From a virus, in IMG/VR virus record IMGVR_UViG_3300006923_000021, positions 1-64,000 of that record: DNA of 64,000 nt; one strand, written 5' to 3'. Within the stretch, counting starts at the first letter, position 1; each line of letters opens with the position of its first letter. This document shows, one piece after another, positions 36,644 to 45,491 of the stretch. The position numbers were made by a program, and so were the translations under genes. The notes under the pieces were generated by a model that saw only the letters and a list, made by a program, of their open reading frames with translations, ran no database searches and was not told the DNA's origin.

Positions 36644-37812
36644 TGGAAGAACAATTAAATTTATTTAATACTGAACAAGACTATTTTGATTTTGAGTTGA
36701 TGAAACAAAAGTTAATAGATAATCTCGACATGCTAAAAGAGATGAGTGTGGAGGAACAGACACTATACAAAAAATGGCAGGAAATGAATAAGGGGTCTAA
36801 AATGTCTAAAATAAAAAAGAAACTTCTGGGTTATAAAAATAATTTATGGGCACCTACAGATATGTTAGATGTGGGCTTAACGGTAAAGGAGATAATGGAA
36901 ATTGAACCTTATGTTGTTATGGCAACACCAGGAAAAGGGGTTACCGAATGGGTAAACTACCGAAAACTCATCCACACAATGGAATGGGTTGCAAACCCTG
37001 GACGTAATATGAAATTCTGGGTAAGAGATAGGAAAACAGATAAAGTCCTTGGTTTGGTATGTTTGGGGTCTGACGTTACAAGTATTAAAGTTAGAGACGC
37101 TTACATAGGTTGGGATAAAACCAACAAGTTTGACCAACACAAGTTAAACAACACCGCTATAGCTACAACTATATGTTCTACACAACCAGGTGGGTATAAT
37201 ATGTTAATGGGTAAATTAATAGCAGCATTAACTACTTGTAAAACAATCAGAGATGCTTGGGAAGAAAAATACGGCGATAAACTAATTGCTGTAGGAACGA
37301 CAGCACTGTACGGAATTAACTCAATGTATAATGGAATACCACACTTCAAAACGATGGGGGAGACCTCAGGTAAAGTTAGGTTAAAACCTGATGATAGTGC
37401 ATACCTACCATGGAATAAATGGTTAAAGGAAAATCACCCAGAAGAACACGCAAAAGCTATAAGTGCTACAGGACCTAAACAGAATATCCTTAACAAGGTT
37501 TTTAAACATTGTGGAATAAAAGGGTCCACATACGACCACGGATTCAAGAGAGGAGTTTATCTCGCAATGATGTATGACAATGGTTGTGAGTTCTTACGAG
37601 AAGAGGTAAAAGAGAAGGACCTAAAAATGAAGAAGAAATTTCAAGACGACATCACATATACAGATAAGTGGTGGAAGAAAAAAGCGGTTGGGAGGTATAA
37701 AAATATGTGTGAACAAGATAGACTTAAACCAGAACACCTATTCTATTGGGACGCAATAGATATCTCTTGGGAACAGATGAAGGAAAAATATTTAAAAGAA
37801 GTGGGAAGGTAA
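36643..37812 (+). CDS. DUF4338 / DruA-like protein, 389 aa
   Basis: The central part has the family pattern: 'FWVRDRKTDKVLGLVCLGSD', 'YIGWDKTNK', an aliphatic helix 'MGKLIAALTTCKTIRDAWEE', then 'GTTALYG ... YNGIPHFKTMGETSGK'. DUF4338 includes DruA of the Druantia defence system, whose biochemistry is unclear, but no other Druantia component is nearby. N-terminal 60 and C-terminal 100 residues are charged and helical. The ATG at 36643 couples to the upstream stop (TAATG); an earlier ATG adds two residues. Confidence 0.6.
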   Translation: MEEQLNLFNTEQDYFDFELMKQKLIDNLDMLKEMSVEEQTLYKKWQEMNKGSKMSKIKKKLLGYKNNLWAPTDMLDVGLTVKEIMEIEPYVVMATPGKGVTEWVNYRKLIHTMEWVANPGRNMKFWVRDRKTDKVLGLVCLGSDVTSIKVRDAYIGWDKTNKFDQHKLNNTAIATTICSTQPGGYNMLMGKLIAALTTCKTIRDAWEEKYGDKLIAVGTTALYGINSMYNGIPHFKTMGETSGKVRLKPDDSAYLPWNKWLKENHPEEHAKAISATGPKQNILNKVFKHCGIKGSTYDHGFKRGVYLAMMYDNGCEFLREEVKEKDLKMKKKFQDDITYTDKWWKKKAVGRYKNMCEQDRLKPEHLFYWDAIDISWEQMKEKYLKEVGR

Positions 37813-37930
37813 TGGGGGGCACAAACAACACTAATAGTGACATTATTCATTTTAGAAGTTGTAGTTCGGTTAACAGATGAGTTATCAACCCAAGACGTTA
37901 ATTAATAATTTGACAAAACAATAAAATATC

Positions 37931-38173
37931 ATGAAAAAAAGAACAATAAACGAATTAAGGCAGGTTAAATCCTATGGGTATAGGCCACCATCACCGTCTA
38001 AGGTAAAAGTACCTAAACAAATAACAAAAATAATTGACAATTATTATGAGAAAGTTAATTTTGACCCACAACATATTGTTGATTTAATAAAGGCATTCCC
38101 GAATGATGAAGATTTAGGTAGAGAAATGAGAAGTTACTATCACTTTATGTTGGAGGAAAAAAATATTAAATAG
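37931..38173 (+). CDS. Unknown small protein, 80 aa
   Basis: Not recognised. A basic Pro-rich start ('SYGYRPPSPSKVKVP') precedes helices ('PQHIVDLIKAFPNDEDLGRE'). The 118 bases upstream contain a possible TTGACA at about 37908 but no well-spaced box. Confidence 0.5.
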   Translation: MKKRTINELRQVKSYGYRPPSPSKVKVPKQITKIIDNYYEKVNFDPQHIVDLIKAFPNDEDLGREMRSYYHFMLEEKNIK

Positions 38174-38243
38174 TTTGGTTTATTAGATTATATTATTTAT
38201 GTTTGTTGAAAGAAATTTATAATTATTAAAAATAAAAAACACC

Positions 38244-38564
38244 ATGAGAGTAACTAAAAAAGAAAAAATGGGAAATTACATTTGTAAAATAGGTAAATAC
38301 GATATTAGACAAATTGTTAAGCAGGGCGGTATTAGTAGGGGTGGTATTAGTAGGGGTGGTATTAGTAGGGGCAGTTTCGGTAAGGTAACCCACCAAAAAG
38401 GAAGTTGTGAAGCGAGGATATACCTTGGTAAAAAATTAATACAAGGTAATGTGAAAGATATTAAAGAAGCTATTAATAAAGCTTTTGAAATGACTTGTAA
38501 AGAAGGGGCACAACAACAGGTAGATAAAAGATTATTGGAAAAGCATAATTTAACTTGTGTTTAG
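38244..38564 (+). CDS. Small protein with GGISR tandem repeats, 106 aa
   Basis: Not recognised. Residues 28-43 hold three copies of G-G-I-S-R followed by G-S-F-G, encoded by near-identical 15-nt units. The flanks are a small basic domain ('GNYICKIGKYDIRQIVKQ', 'CEARIYLGKKLIQGNVKDIK') that looks like an AP2/ERF-type or other DNA-binding beta-sheet plus helix; this is only a resemblance. A terminator lies downstream. Confidence 0.5.
   Translation: MRVTKKEKMGNYICKIGKYDIRQIVKQGGISRGGISRGGISRGSFGKVTHQKGSCEARIYLGKKLIQGNVKDIKEAINKAFEMTCKEGAQQQVDKRLLEKHNLTCV
38327..38374 (+). repeat. 15-nt tandem repeat inside the 106-aa gene
   Basis: Three tandem copies of GGTGGTATTAGTAGG-type units, in frame, encoding GGISR. 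Confidence 0.8.
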
Positions 38565-38650
38565 ACAACCATAGGTGATGCAGGTAATGATAGTGATTCC
38601 ACAGTAGGCACCTTAAGAGCGAAAAAAATCTATTATTTTTAGAAATTTAT

Positions 38651-38690
38651 AAAAAAGGGGGAAGGGGTAGAACCACTCCCCCTTTTTTTT
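38651..38690 (+). terminator. Intrinsic terminator
   Basis: Stem AAAAAAGGGGGA / TCCCCCTTTTTT with a 14-nt loop and eight T; lies 87 nt after the 106-aa gene and before the WCTA/LRR gene's promoter. Confidence 0.75.
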
Positions 38691-38726
38691 AGGTATAATG
38701 TGTGGGTATTTATTGAAGAGAGGTGA

Positions 38727-38734
38727 TATTTATA
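38727..38734 (+). promoter_or_regulatory. Late-type promoter box TATTTATA
   Basis: TATTTATA 20 nt upstream of the WCTA/LRR gene's ATG, after the terminator. Confidence 0.5.
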
Positions 38735-38754
38735 ACTAAACAAGAAATCTAGGA

Positions 38755-40128
38755 ATGAGTTTTACAAGTTTATTAAACGAGGTTAGAGAGATATTAGAAC
38801 AAGAGTTGTCACGTCTGGATGTGATGATGGATAGGTACACCAAACCTAAGAAAAAGAATAATGGGAAAGTAATTCCAGCAAAAATACCAAAAGAGACACT
38901 TATAAAATTAATTTTAGGTGACCCCACTAGTAGATACGAGGGGGACGGTGAAGACCGGGACCCTCATCTGATGGACGAGATAAAAGTCCAAAAAGTAGGG
39001 AAATACACTCAGTGGATAATTAAATTGTGGTTAGAATTACAACAAAAAGCTCAAGAAGAACATGAGTATTCCCCACAACCTAATTCACCTTACCAGACCA
39101 ACCTTAACCAATTACAAAAACTATTTTTAGAAGACCTGTACAAAACAACTGAAGATTTAATTAAGTTTGATAGGTTTAAAAGCCAAATAGACGCTAGTAA
39201 AAGAGATATTAATAAAATTTCTTCAACAGATGAATTATATGTATTAACAAAAGATTTCTCATTAGAAAAAGCAACGAGCACTAAAGCTGAACAAAAAGAA
39301 AAAAGAAAACGTGAGGATGTAAAGTATCTATATGATGGAAATAGGTGGGAAGTGGTAGCACCCAAAACCAAAGCAGTAAGTTGTGATATGGCTGGAGCAC
39401 CCTTAACCAGATGGTGTACCGCTTCGGCCAATTACAGTTATTTTGAAAGATATAACCCCCAAGGACCCTTATACATAATAAGAGATAAGAATGATATTGT
39501 AACTTCTGGGGGTAAAGGAGAAGGTGAACCAAGACCTAAATATCAGTTCCATTTCCCATCCAACCAGTATATGGACCAAGACGATAGAAGTGTTAATCTA
39601 GAACAGCTGTTGACCACTGGTGGAGAACTAGAAGAACTAAAGGGATTCTTTAAACACGAATTTGCAAAAGCTCTTAACAAAGACTTTGGTGACCAAGTAC
39701 AAATAAACTATCCTGGTGACCAGATATCTAGATTTATAGGTCTTTATGGTTTCGAGGAATTCTTAGATAAGTTACCGAAGTCTTTAAAAAGGTTTGATTT
39801 TGAAAAAAGCAAAAATAGAGCTTACGGGGATAAGAAAGATAAACTACCTGCACAACCCCTACATCCTAAAATTTTAAATTTTCCTAACTTAGAGGTGTTA
39901 CACATTGAAGGATTATTAAGTGAACTACCTGAAGATATTAGTAAATTACAAAATCTAATATTTATTTCTATACCTGACAATCCATCGTTAAAAACTTTAC
40001 CAGAGTCATTAGCTGACTTACCTAAGTTAGAAGTTTTAAATGTTAGATTTAACCCTAATCTAAAAATAGGGCCTAGAGTCCAAGAGATGATAGATGGGGG
40101 AGATGTGGTATTGATAGAGGGAGGGTAG
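38755..40128 (+). CDS. WCTA-motif protein with leucine-rich repeats, 457 aa
   Basis: One of three paralogues here. Shared elements: an L-x-E leader ('MSFTSLLNEVREILEQ'), an aromatic helix near 84-92 ('YTQWIIKLW'), 'DINKISSTDELYVL' near 151, and the hallmark 'SCDMAGAPLTRWCTA' with W220-C221, followed by 'GPLYIIRD' and 'YQFHFPSNQYMDQDD'. Unlike the others, the C-terminus has leucine-rich repeats from about residue 370 ('LHIEGLLSELPEDISKLQNL', 'LKTLPESLADLPKLEVLNV'). The WCTA domain's activity is unknown; LRRs usually bind proteins, so a host target is possible. Confidence 0.6.
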   Translation: MSFTSLLNEVREILEQELSRLDVMMDRYTKPKKKNNGKVIPAKIPKETLIKLILGDPTSRYEGDGEDRDPHLMDEIKVQKVGKYTQWIIKLWLELQQKAQEEHEYSPQPNSPYQTNLNQLQKLFLEDLYKTTEDLIKFDRFKSQIDASKRDINKISSTDELYVLTKDFSLEKATSTKAEQKEKRKREDVKYLYDGNRWEVVAPKTKAVSCDMAGAPLTRWCTASANYSYFERYNPQGPLYIIRDKNDIVTSGGKGEGEPRPKYQFHFPSNQYMDQDDRSVNLEQLLTTGGELEELKGFFKHEFAKALNKDFGDQVQINYPGDQISRFIGLYGFEEFLDKLPKSLKRFDFEKSKNRAYGDKKDKLPAQPLHPKILNFPNLEVLHIEGLLSELPEDISKLQNLIFISIPDNPSLKTLPESLADLPKLEVLNVRFNPNLKIGPRVQEMIDGGDVVLIEGG

Positions 40129-40144
40129 GAGTTGATTCACTCCT
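40127..40144 (+). terminator. Hairpin after the WCTA/LRR gene
   Basis: AGGAGT-TGATTC-ACTCCT, perfect 6-bp stem starting in the stop codon; no T-run follows, so termination is uncertain. Confidence 0.3.
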
Positions 40145-40258
40145 GGTCAGTAGTTTTTACAAACAACTAAAATATCTTTCACCCCTATCACATAGTATGG
40201 TTAAAGTCTAGTTTATCTTGATAAGTAATTTATTCTTAACTATTATTAACTCATAAAA

Positions 40259-40266
40259 TATTTATA
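40259..40266 (+). promoter_or_regulatory. Late-type box TATTTATA, 4 nt before ATG
   Basis: TATTTATA ends 4 nt before the ATG at 40271; an earlier ATG overlapping the box ends after six codons. Confidence 0.5.
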
Positions 40267-40270
40267 TGAT

Positions 40271-40606
40271 ATGGATGTGGATGTAGAGATATATTGTAAA
40301 AACTTAAAAGCGTTTTTCACCAATAACCCTAACAGTAAAGAAGAATTAATGTCGAGTGTTCCTGGAGTTACCTTTGCTAGTTTTATGGGAAGAGTGAGTG
40401 TAGTTGCTGGGAAAAACTTTAAAAAGGGTGGGGACCCATCGTTAACTAGAAAACAACTATTAGACACATTAAATGACCTGTATTTGGAATATGTGGAAGA
40501 AAATCATCTAGAACTCTCTAAAGAAGTGGGAATGGTGGAAACATCACCACTTAACGAAGATAAAATATTCCAAACCTTCAAAGGATTTAATATAGGGCTT
40601 AACTAA
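40271..40606 (+). CDS. Unknown late protein, 111 aa
   Basis: Not recognised. Helical, soluble protein with 'SSVPGVTFASFMGRVSVVAG' in the middle and 'SPLNEDKIFQTFKGFNIGL' at the end, where L-N-E recurs. The gene converges with the fibre-domain gene downstream. It may be leaderless given its box-to-ATG distance. Confidence 0.5.
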   Translation: MDVDVEIYCKNLKAFFTNNPNSKEELMSSVPGVTFASFMGRVSVVAGKNFKKGGDPSLTRKQLLDTLNDLYLEYVEENHLELSKEVGMVETSPLNEDKIFQTFKGFNIGLN

Positions 40607-40614
40607 TAAGATTT

Positions 40615-41121
40615 TTAGGTTGATTTTGCTTGTATGACTATCCAGTTGTTACTGTCTGACCATACAGCACATCCGTTGTACGCCTTATTTATCCCGTAAG
40701 ACGCAACACCATCGATAGTCTGCCCAACTGGAGCTGTGATATCAACAGTGTTTGAGGCCGATACTGTTCCATCATTTACGAATCTGATGAATCTATATGG
40801 TGTCTCAGCTGCGGAGGGTAATGTTAATGTGTGGGTCCCCGAACCCCCTGTCCATGACATATACACCATATCGTTACTGGCAGTATATAAAGAACTACCC
40901 CCAGGACCTACCGACAAAAGATAAGGCACAAGTGTCGAAAGGCAAGGTGCTATCATATCACAAGGGAATGGTTCAGGTTCAGGTAGGCAATTTAAATATT
41001 CTTGTGTGAAAGCAGAATATCTTTGTGGTGTAGAACTTAATCTCTTAAGTTCCTCACATGGTCCCCAGCTACAACCATAATACTTGTTACCTAACTGATT
41101 TAACCAATCGAGATTATCCAT
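40615..41121 (-). CDS. Virion protein with tail-fibre-type beta domain, 168 aa
   Basis: The C-terminal half has the pattern of a common phage structural domain: 'HTLTLPSAAETPYRFIRFVN', then 'VDITAPVGQTIDGVASYGI', and 'CAVWSDSNNWIVIQAK'. The N-terminal half is helical with Trp/Cys ('YGCSWGPCEELKRL'). Probably a small fibre, spike or head decoration protein. Its ATG follows a TATTTATA-like box by 3 nt. It starts 18 bases after the stop of the upstream WCTA gene. Confidence 0.6.
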   Translation of the reverse strand: MDNLDWLNQLGNKYYGCSWGPCEELKRLSSTPQRYSAFTQEYLNCLPEPEPFPCDMIAPCLSTLVPYLLSVGPGGSSLYTASNDMVYMSWTGGSGTHTLTLPSAAETPYRFIRFVNDGTVSASNTVDITAPVGQTIDGVASYGINKAYNGCAVWSDSNNWIVIQAKST

Positions 41122-41124
41122 ATC

Positions 41125-41132
41125 TATAAATC
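41125..41132 (-). promoter_or_regulatory. Late-type box, variant GATTTATA, 3 nt before ATG (minus)
   Basis: Sense-strand GATTTATA ends 3 nt before the start at 41121. Confidence 0.35.
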
Positions 41133-41138
41133 CTTGCG

Positions 41139-42806
41139 TTACATTCTACTTAATTCACCTCTAACCCAAGGTTCGTGATTAGGGCCTAAAGTATAAACAA
41201 ACTGTCTACCTTGTCTTTCCATTTTCACTATCCCAGAGTTGTTTATAACTGCAAAAAATTCAGAGTTGTGCCCTGGGGTATAAGTTCTCCCTATAGAATC
41301 ATAAAATTCTTTTCTAGTCTTCCCAGGGTTATTTTTAACAAAGTCCACAAATAATTGAGTTAATGAACCTTCTTTAGGGGGGTATTTAAAAGTTAAAGGT
41401 GTATTATATCTATTAGGTTCCCACAATTTTTTCTGTTCTTGTGTCATTTCTTTAATCTCAGGTCGAGATAATAGGTACCTTAAGTTCGGTAATAAAATAT
41501 TATTTAAGAAACTTTTTTCGGGTCTTGGCACCCATGAGTTCCACTCCTTGTCTAGAAATGTATTTTTAAAACGGTCTTTTTCTGGTAAACCTAACCTATC
41601 CCCTATAACTTCCTTATAACCATCTCTACGTGAAGCCTCAACAATTTTCTCAGGAAGGATTCTAAAATACCAACCAATGCCCTCAACCAAGTCGTTTTCT
41701 TCTGTAGGTGTTATCACTCGGTCAAAGTCGGATACAATTATCTCATACTCCCCATCAACAAAGAGCTCAACACCTATAGGGGTCGTATAAATTTTATCTC
41801 CCGTGTGCTTTACGTACCATTCATGACGACCTGACACTTCAAGTTCCCAGGTACCACTTTCTGTATTAAATTTAATTTTTTGACCCAGTAGTTTATCCGT
41901 TATTGAGTTAACAAATTGATTTAGAGACATATTCCCAACATTAGAGTTTGCTAACTCTTCATAATATTTTGATTCTTTTTCATATAAATCAGTTATTACT
42001 TTTTTAGCTGTATTTGGTAACATGTTAGTAACTATATCCCCAACCCTACTATTCAGCCTATTATCCTGCATATCAAACCACTCGTCATCTCGTGGTGAAT
42101 CTAAAGTTTTTTTACCTGTCTTATGGTTAGTATGTAAAGATGGGAACTTTTTAAAAAGAGCTATTTTATACCCTGAACTAGAATCTTTCTTTATTAGATA
42201 ATATAAAACACCCAGTTTTGAATAATGGTCAAATTGGGAACTATTATTTTTCATGGCGGTACACCATTTGGTGTTAGCACCGTAATAACAAGAAGCTCCA
42301 TGACTTTTTGGCCTAATTATTATCCAGTTATCGTCTTCATATACCCTATCTACTTCTTTTTTTAGTTCTTTCTCTTTTTGTCTTTTACTGGTCGACGTAC
42401 TCAGTTCATCTACTATAAATTCTAATTCATTTATATTTGCATATGAATTTATATCTTTAGGTGATTTTTTTACGATAGGGCTAACACTTAATTGGTTATA
42501 CATAAATTCAGGGGTCAACCTACTTAAGTTTGCATCAAACTTTTGTACCACAGAATAAATGTCTAGAGGGTTTATGCCACCTTCACCTAGGTAAGTGTCG
42601 ACCATCCATCTTAAATATTTATGGTTGCCTGATGGGTCATTATCCACAAAAACTTGAAATCTTTCCTCTAAATCGACACCCTGTAAAAAGTGATGGTAAG
42701 GATTACCAGGTTCTGTGTAAGGCCATGACTCACCTATTTGGTTTTTAAAGAAATTCTTAACATCTTCTAACCTTCCTTCTAATAATATGTGTTTGTTATA
42801 TCTCAT
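41139..42806 (-). CDS. WCTA-motif protein, 555 aa
   Basis: Paralogue of its upstream neighbour. Leader 'MRYNKHILLEGRLEDVKNFF' with L-L-E at residues 8-10; 'KYLRWMVDTYLG' near 63; 'DINSYANINELEFIVDEL' near 118; and 'VYEDDNWIIIRPKSHGASCY' leading to 'YGANTKWCTA' with W181-C182. Then 'GVLYYLIKKDSSSGYKIALF' and 'WFDMQDNRL'. The C-terminal part (about 470-550) holds 'FYDSIGRTYTPGHNSEFFAV', which looks like a separate winged-helix-type domain. Activity unknown; the E-G at the leader end may be a cleavage site. Confidence 0.6.
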   Translation of the reverse strand: MRYNKHILLEGRLEDVKNFFKNQIGESWPYTEPGNPYHHFLQGVDLEERFQVFVDNDPSGNHKYLRWMVDTYLGEGGINPLDIYSVVQKFDANLSRLTPEFMYNQLSVSPIVKKSPKDINSYANINELEFIVDELSTSTSKRQKEKELKKEVDRVYEDDNWIIIRPKSHGASCYYGANTKWCTAMKNNSSQFDHYSKLGVLYYLIKKDSSSGYKIALFKKFPSLHTNHKTGKKTLDSPRDDEWFDMQDNRLNSRVGDIVTNMLPNTAKKVITDLYEKESKYYEELANSNVGNMSLNQFVNSITDKLLGQKIKFNTESGTWELEVSGRHEWYVKHTGDKIYTTPIGVELFVDGEYEIIVSDFDRVITPTEENDLVEGIGWYFRILPEKIVEASRRDGYKEVIGDRLGLPEKDRFKNTFLDKEWNSWVPRPEKSFLNNILLPNLRYLLSRPEIKEMTQEQKKLWEPNRYNTPLTFKYPPKEGSLTQLFVDFVKNNPGKTRKEFYDSIGRTYTPGHNSEFFAVINNSGIVKMERQGRQFVYTLGPNHEPWVRGELSRM

Positions 42807-42807
42807 T

Positions 42808-44553
42808 TTACCCTATTCTATAAATATAAAACCATTCACCATCATAAAATACTTCACGTTCTTCACCATCATAACCCGCAAGACCATTTCCTCTACCGTC
42901 AGAGGATACAACCTCTCTCACAAATTCATCTTCGTCTATAAAATGGGTAATATCTAACCCATACATTTCTATATACTCCATAGGGTCACTTCTGACCTCA
43001 TCTAATTTAACCTCTACCGCATTTTCTATATCCTCTTCTGTCCATTCATAATTGTCCTCGTCTTCTTTAATTTCTTCTTGTCGTTCCTCTAATGCCTCTA
43101 TTTGGTCTTGAATATATTCTTTATCCACTTCTCTTTCCACTTCTTCTAATTCATACCCGTGGTCTGCTATCTGTTCGTCTATAGCTTCTAATTGGTCTTT
43201 AAAATACTGGGTCATTACTTTATCCTCTTCATCTAAATAACTCTCAGGACTTTCTTCCACATCTTCTCTAATAAAGTCTTCTACATACCTAGCAACATCA
43301 TCACCATCTATGTAATTGGAATAAAAATCCAGGCTAAAACCTTCATACCCAACGTCCTCAACTAAACTTCTTACTTGTTCTTCAGCAGCGTCATTAGCTT
43401 CATCATCATCACCTATCGAATATTCACCCCCACCATATTCAAATACAGGTAATTCACCATAGTGAGAGTGTCCCTCATACATGATATCGTAAACTGAAGA
43501 AGTATTTTCCCTTTCTTCTTCCAGTTCTTCCTCTAAATTATTTAAATCTTCACCATATTCTTGAGCTCTTTCACCATTAATATCTTCAATTACTTCAGGG
43601 TCATTTTCCATGTCGATACGAAGGTCTGCAATCTGTTCCTCCAAAGAGGATATCTCCTCACTATTATCTTCCCACTCACCTTCATCTTTTAAGTATTCCA
43701 TTAATGCGTTAGCTCTTACACCTATAGAGTCTGTATCTTCTGGGTTCCATTCATTGCCCTCTTTCCGTGATTCTGCTTGAGCACTTAATAGTCTTATTCT
43801 TTCTCTTCTACGTTGGGCCCATTCATTTTGTCTTGCCTGTCTCTCCAACTCCATAGCTTTTATCTCAGCACTAATGGCTTCTATTTGGTCTTTATAAGTG
43901 TACTCAAAGAAACTTTCTATAGCACCCATCAAAGGATGTTTTAAAATATACTCTATGGGTGTTGTGTCACTAATTAAGTTATCTGGGGCATCATAAAAAC
44001 TTTTACCTCCCCTATATGTTTTATTTAATGCTATTTTATAGTAGGGATTAGAAGTAGGTAATGTTTTATCTAATATGTAAAAAAGTTTACCTTCTTTGTT
44101 ATAATTTTTAAAGTGGGAAGGTTTGTCTGTAGATGCGGTACACCATTTTGTGCCCCTACCATAATAACAAGATGAGTCATGAGATTCTGGAACTACTACC
44201 TTAAAACGGTCATCTTCGTAAATGACTTCAGATTGTTCGTGAGTATCGATAACTCTTTGTCGTTCTTTTAACTTAACTAAAACTTGATTTAGTTCATGAT
44301 AATCCTTATATGAGTATAAATCTTTTTTGGATAAGTTATTCCTTTTTCTATCAAAAGATTCTACAGTGTCCAGTAACATTTCTAAGTAAATGTCGTTTTG
44401 AATTGTAGAATTAGTATAGTCTCTAGCAATCCACTCCAAATATTTCTGGTTATTTGCTATAGTACCACTCCCAGTTACCATCTTATCCCAGATGTCTAAG
44501 GGTATATTATACTTTTCTTTTACTCTTGATATTCTATTTTCTACTAGCAGCAT
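42808..44553 (-). CDS. WCTA-motif protein with long acidic coiled coil, 581 aa
   Basis: Leader 'MLLVENRISRVKEKYN' with L-V-E at residues 3-5; 'KYLEWIARDYTN' near 37; 'DLYSYKDYHELNQVLVKL' near 78; and 'IYEDDRFKVVVPESHDSSCY' leading to 'YGRGTKWCTA' (W137-C138), then 'GKLFYILDKTLPTSNPYYKI'. From about 220 it is dominated by Glu/Asp-rich helices. It ends one base before the 555-aa gene, and the two look like a tandem duplication with diverged tails. Function unknown. Confidence 0.6.
   Translation of the reverse strand: MLLVENRISRVKEKYNIPLDIWDKMVTGSGTIANNQKYLEWIARDYTNSTIQNDIYLEMLLDTVESFDRKRNNLSKKDLYSYKDYHELNQVLVKLKERQRVIDTHEQSEVIYEDDRFKVVVPESHDSSCYYGRGTKWCTASTDKPSHFKNYNKEGKLFYILDKTLPTSNPYYKIALNKTYRGGKSFYDAPDNLISDTTPIEYILKHPLMGAIESFFEYTYKDQIEAISAEIKAMELERQARQNEWAQRRRERIRLLSAQAESRKEGNEWNPEDTDSIGVRANALMEYLKDEGEWEDNSEEISSLEEQIADLRIDMENDPEVIEDINGERAQEYGEDLNNLEEELEEERENTSSVYDIMYEGHSHYGELPVFEYGGGEYSIGDDDEANDAAEEQVRSLVEDVGYEGFSLDFYSNYIDGDDVARYVEDFIREDVEESPESYLDEEDKVMTQYFKDQLEAIDEQIADHGYELEEVEREVDKEYIQDQIEALEERQEEIKEDEDNYEWTEEDIENAVEVKLDEVRSDPMEYIEMYGLDITHFIDEDEFVREVVSSDGRGNGLAGYDGEEREVFYDGEWFYIYRIG
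42819..42826 (-). promoter_or_regulatory. Late-type promoter box TATTTATA (minus)
   Basis: Sense-strand TATTTATA 12 nt upstream of the 555-aa gene's ATG, inside the end of the upstream paralogue. Confidence 0.5.
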
Positions 44554-44567
44554 TCTTTACTTTAACT

Positions 44568-44575
44568 TATAAATA
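44568..44575 (-). promoter_or_regulatory. Late-type promoter box TATTTATA (minus)
   Basis: Sense-strand TATTTATA 14 nt upstream of the 581-aa gene's ATG, in the 93-bp divergent gap shared with the M23 gene. Confidence 0.5.
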
Positions 44576-44646
44576 CCTATCTTCTTTATCGTTTACTATT
44601 GTAACTTCTCTTCTTGTAATATAAATACTTATAAAAGTGGTATCGT

Positions 44647-45228
44647 ATGGATAATAACAAATCATATATAACGGGATTCATCATAACAGTATTTTTTTTA
44701 ATGATTTTGATGATTTACAAGACTAATAAAGAAAATAATAATATTTACACACCAAGTTACGTGGACTCTTTACATCTGCAAATGCATATAAAAGATTCCA
44801 CAATTAGGCATTTTAATACCTACATACCTTTTGGGTCACCATTAGACAGCCTTATTATTAGTAGTGACTTTGGGTCGAGGGTACACCCCATCAGTAAACA
44901 TAAGAAGTTCCATGAAGGGTTAGACTTAAGGGGGGGTTATAGTGATACCGTATATTGTACCGCGGCAGGGATAGTTATGGAAGCGAGGAGAAAAGGAGGT
45001 TATGGTAAACATGTGATGATAAACCATAATAACGGTTATCAGACAGTATATGCTCATCTAAGTCAAATACTAGTTAAAAAGGGACAACACGTAACGGATA
45101 CCACCCCAATAGGTAAGGTTGGGAATACGGGGATTAGTACGGGTTGTCATCTACACTATGAAATAATTAAAGATGGTGAAAAGATTAATCCAGAAGATTT
45201 ACTTTACAAAGAAATAGATAAGTTGTAA
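44647..45228 (+). CDS. M23 (LytM-type) zinc endopeptidase, membrane-anchored, 193 aa
   Basis: Cuts peptide crosslinks in peptidoglycan. Residues 7-24 are a membrane anchor ('YITGFIITVFFLMILMIY'), so the catalytic domain faces the periplasm. Zinc ligands: H89 and D93 in 'KFHEGLDLRGG', H170 in 'GCHLHYEI' with H168. The family's 'GSRVHP', 'GYGKHVMINH' and 'VYAHLS' motifs are all present. Divergent from the WCTA genes. It could act in lysis, virion entry or egress; the anchor argues against a soluble endolysin. Confidence 0.85.
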   Translation: MDNNKSYITGFIITVFFLMILMIYKTNKENNNIYTPSYVDSLHLQMHIKDSTIRHFNTYIPFGSPLDSLIISSDFGSRVHPISKHKKFHEGLDLRGGYSDTVYCTAAGIVMEARRKGGYGKHVMINHNNGYQTVYAHLSQILVKKGQHVTDTTPIGKVGNTGISTGCHLHYEIIKDGEKINPEDLLYKEIDKL

Positions 45229-45268
45229 TATTTATCGGTATAATAAAAGGATTTTAAGACAAAAAACT

Positions 45269-45490
45269 ATGCAAGAACATGAATTACCAATGAAGGAGAC
45301 TGATAACTCTTTAGAAATTACATTATGTGGAAAGGGAAGTTGTAAATGTCCCGCGGTTGACATTCACACTGACCGTGATGATGTTATAATTGGAGGTGAC
45401 GATGAAGGATTTACTACATTCACAAAAGAACAATTTGAGTTATTAGTGAACGAAGTTAAAAACGGCAGATTCGACAAATACATCAAATAA
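45269..45490 (+). CDS. Small Cys-containing protein, 73 aa
   Basis: Not recognised. The core 'LCGKGSCKCPAVDIHTDRDD' has C-x5-C-x-C, followed by an acidic 'VIIGGDDEGFTTFTKEQFE' typical of a small beta-helix fold. It sits between the M23 gene and another Cys-containing small ORF. Metal binding is possible. Confidence 0.5.
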   Translation: MQEHELPMKETDNSLEITLCGKGSCKCPAVDIHTDRDDVIIGGDDEGFTTFTKEQFELLVNEVKNGRFDKYIK

Positions 45491-45491
45491 G

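Noticed and set aside
36643-37812. A Druantia defence system
   Set aside because: Only a DruA-like protein is present; no helicase or other Druantia genes are adjacent.
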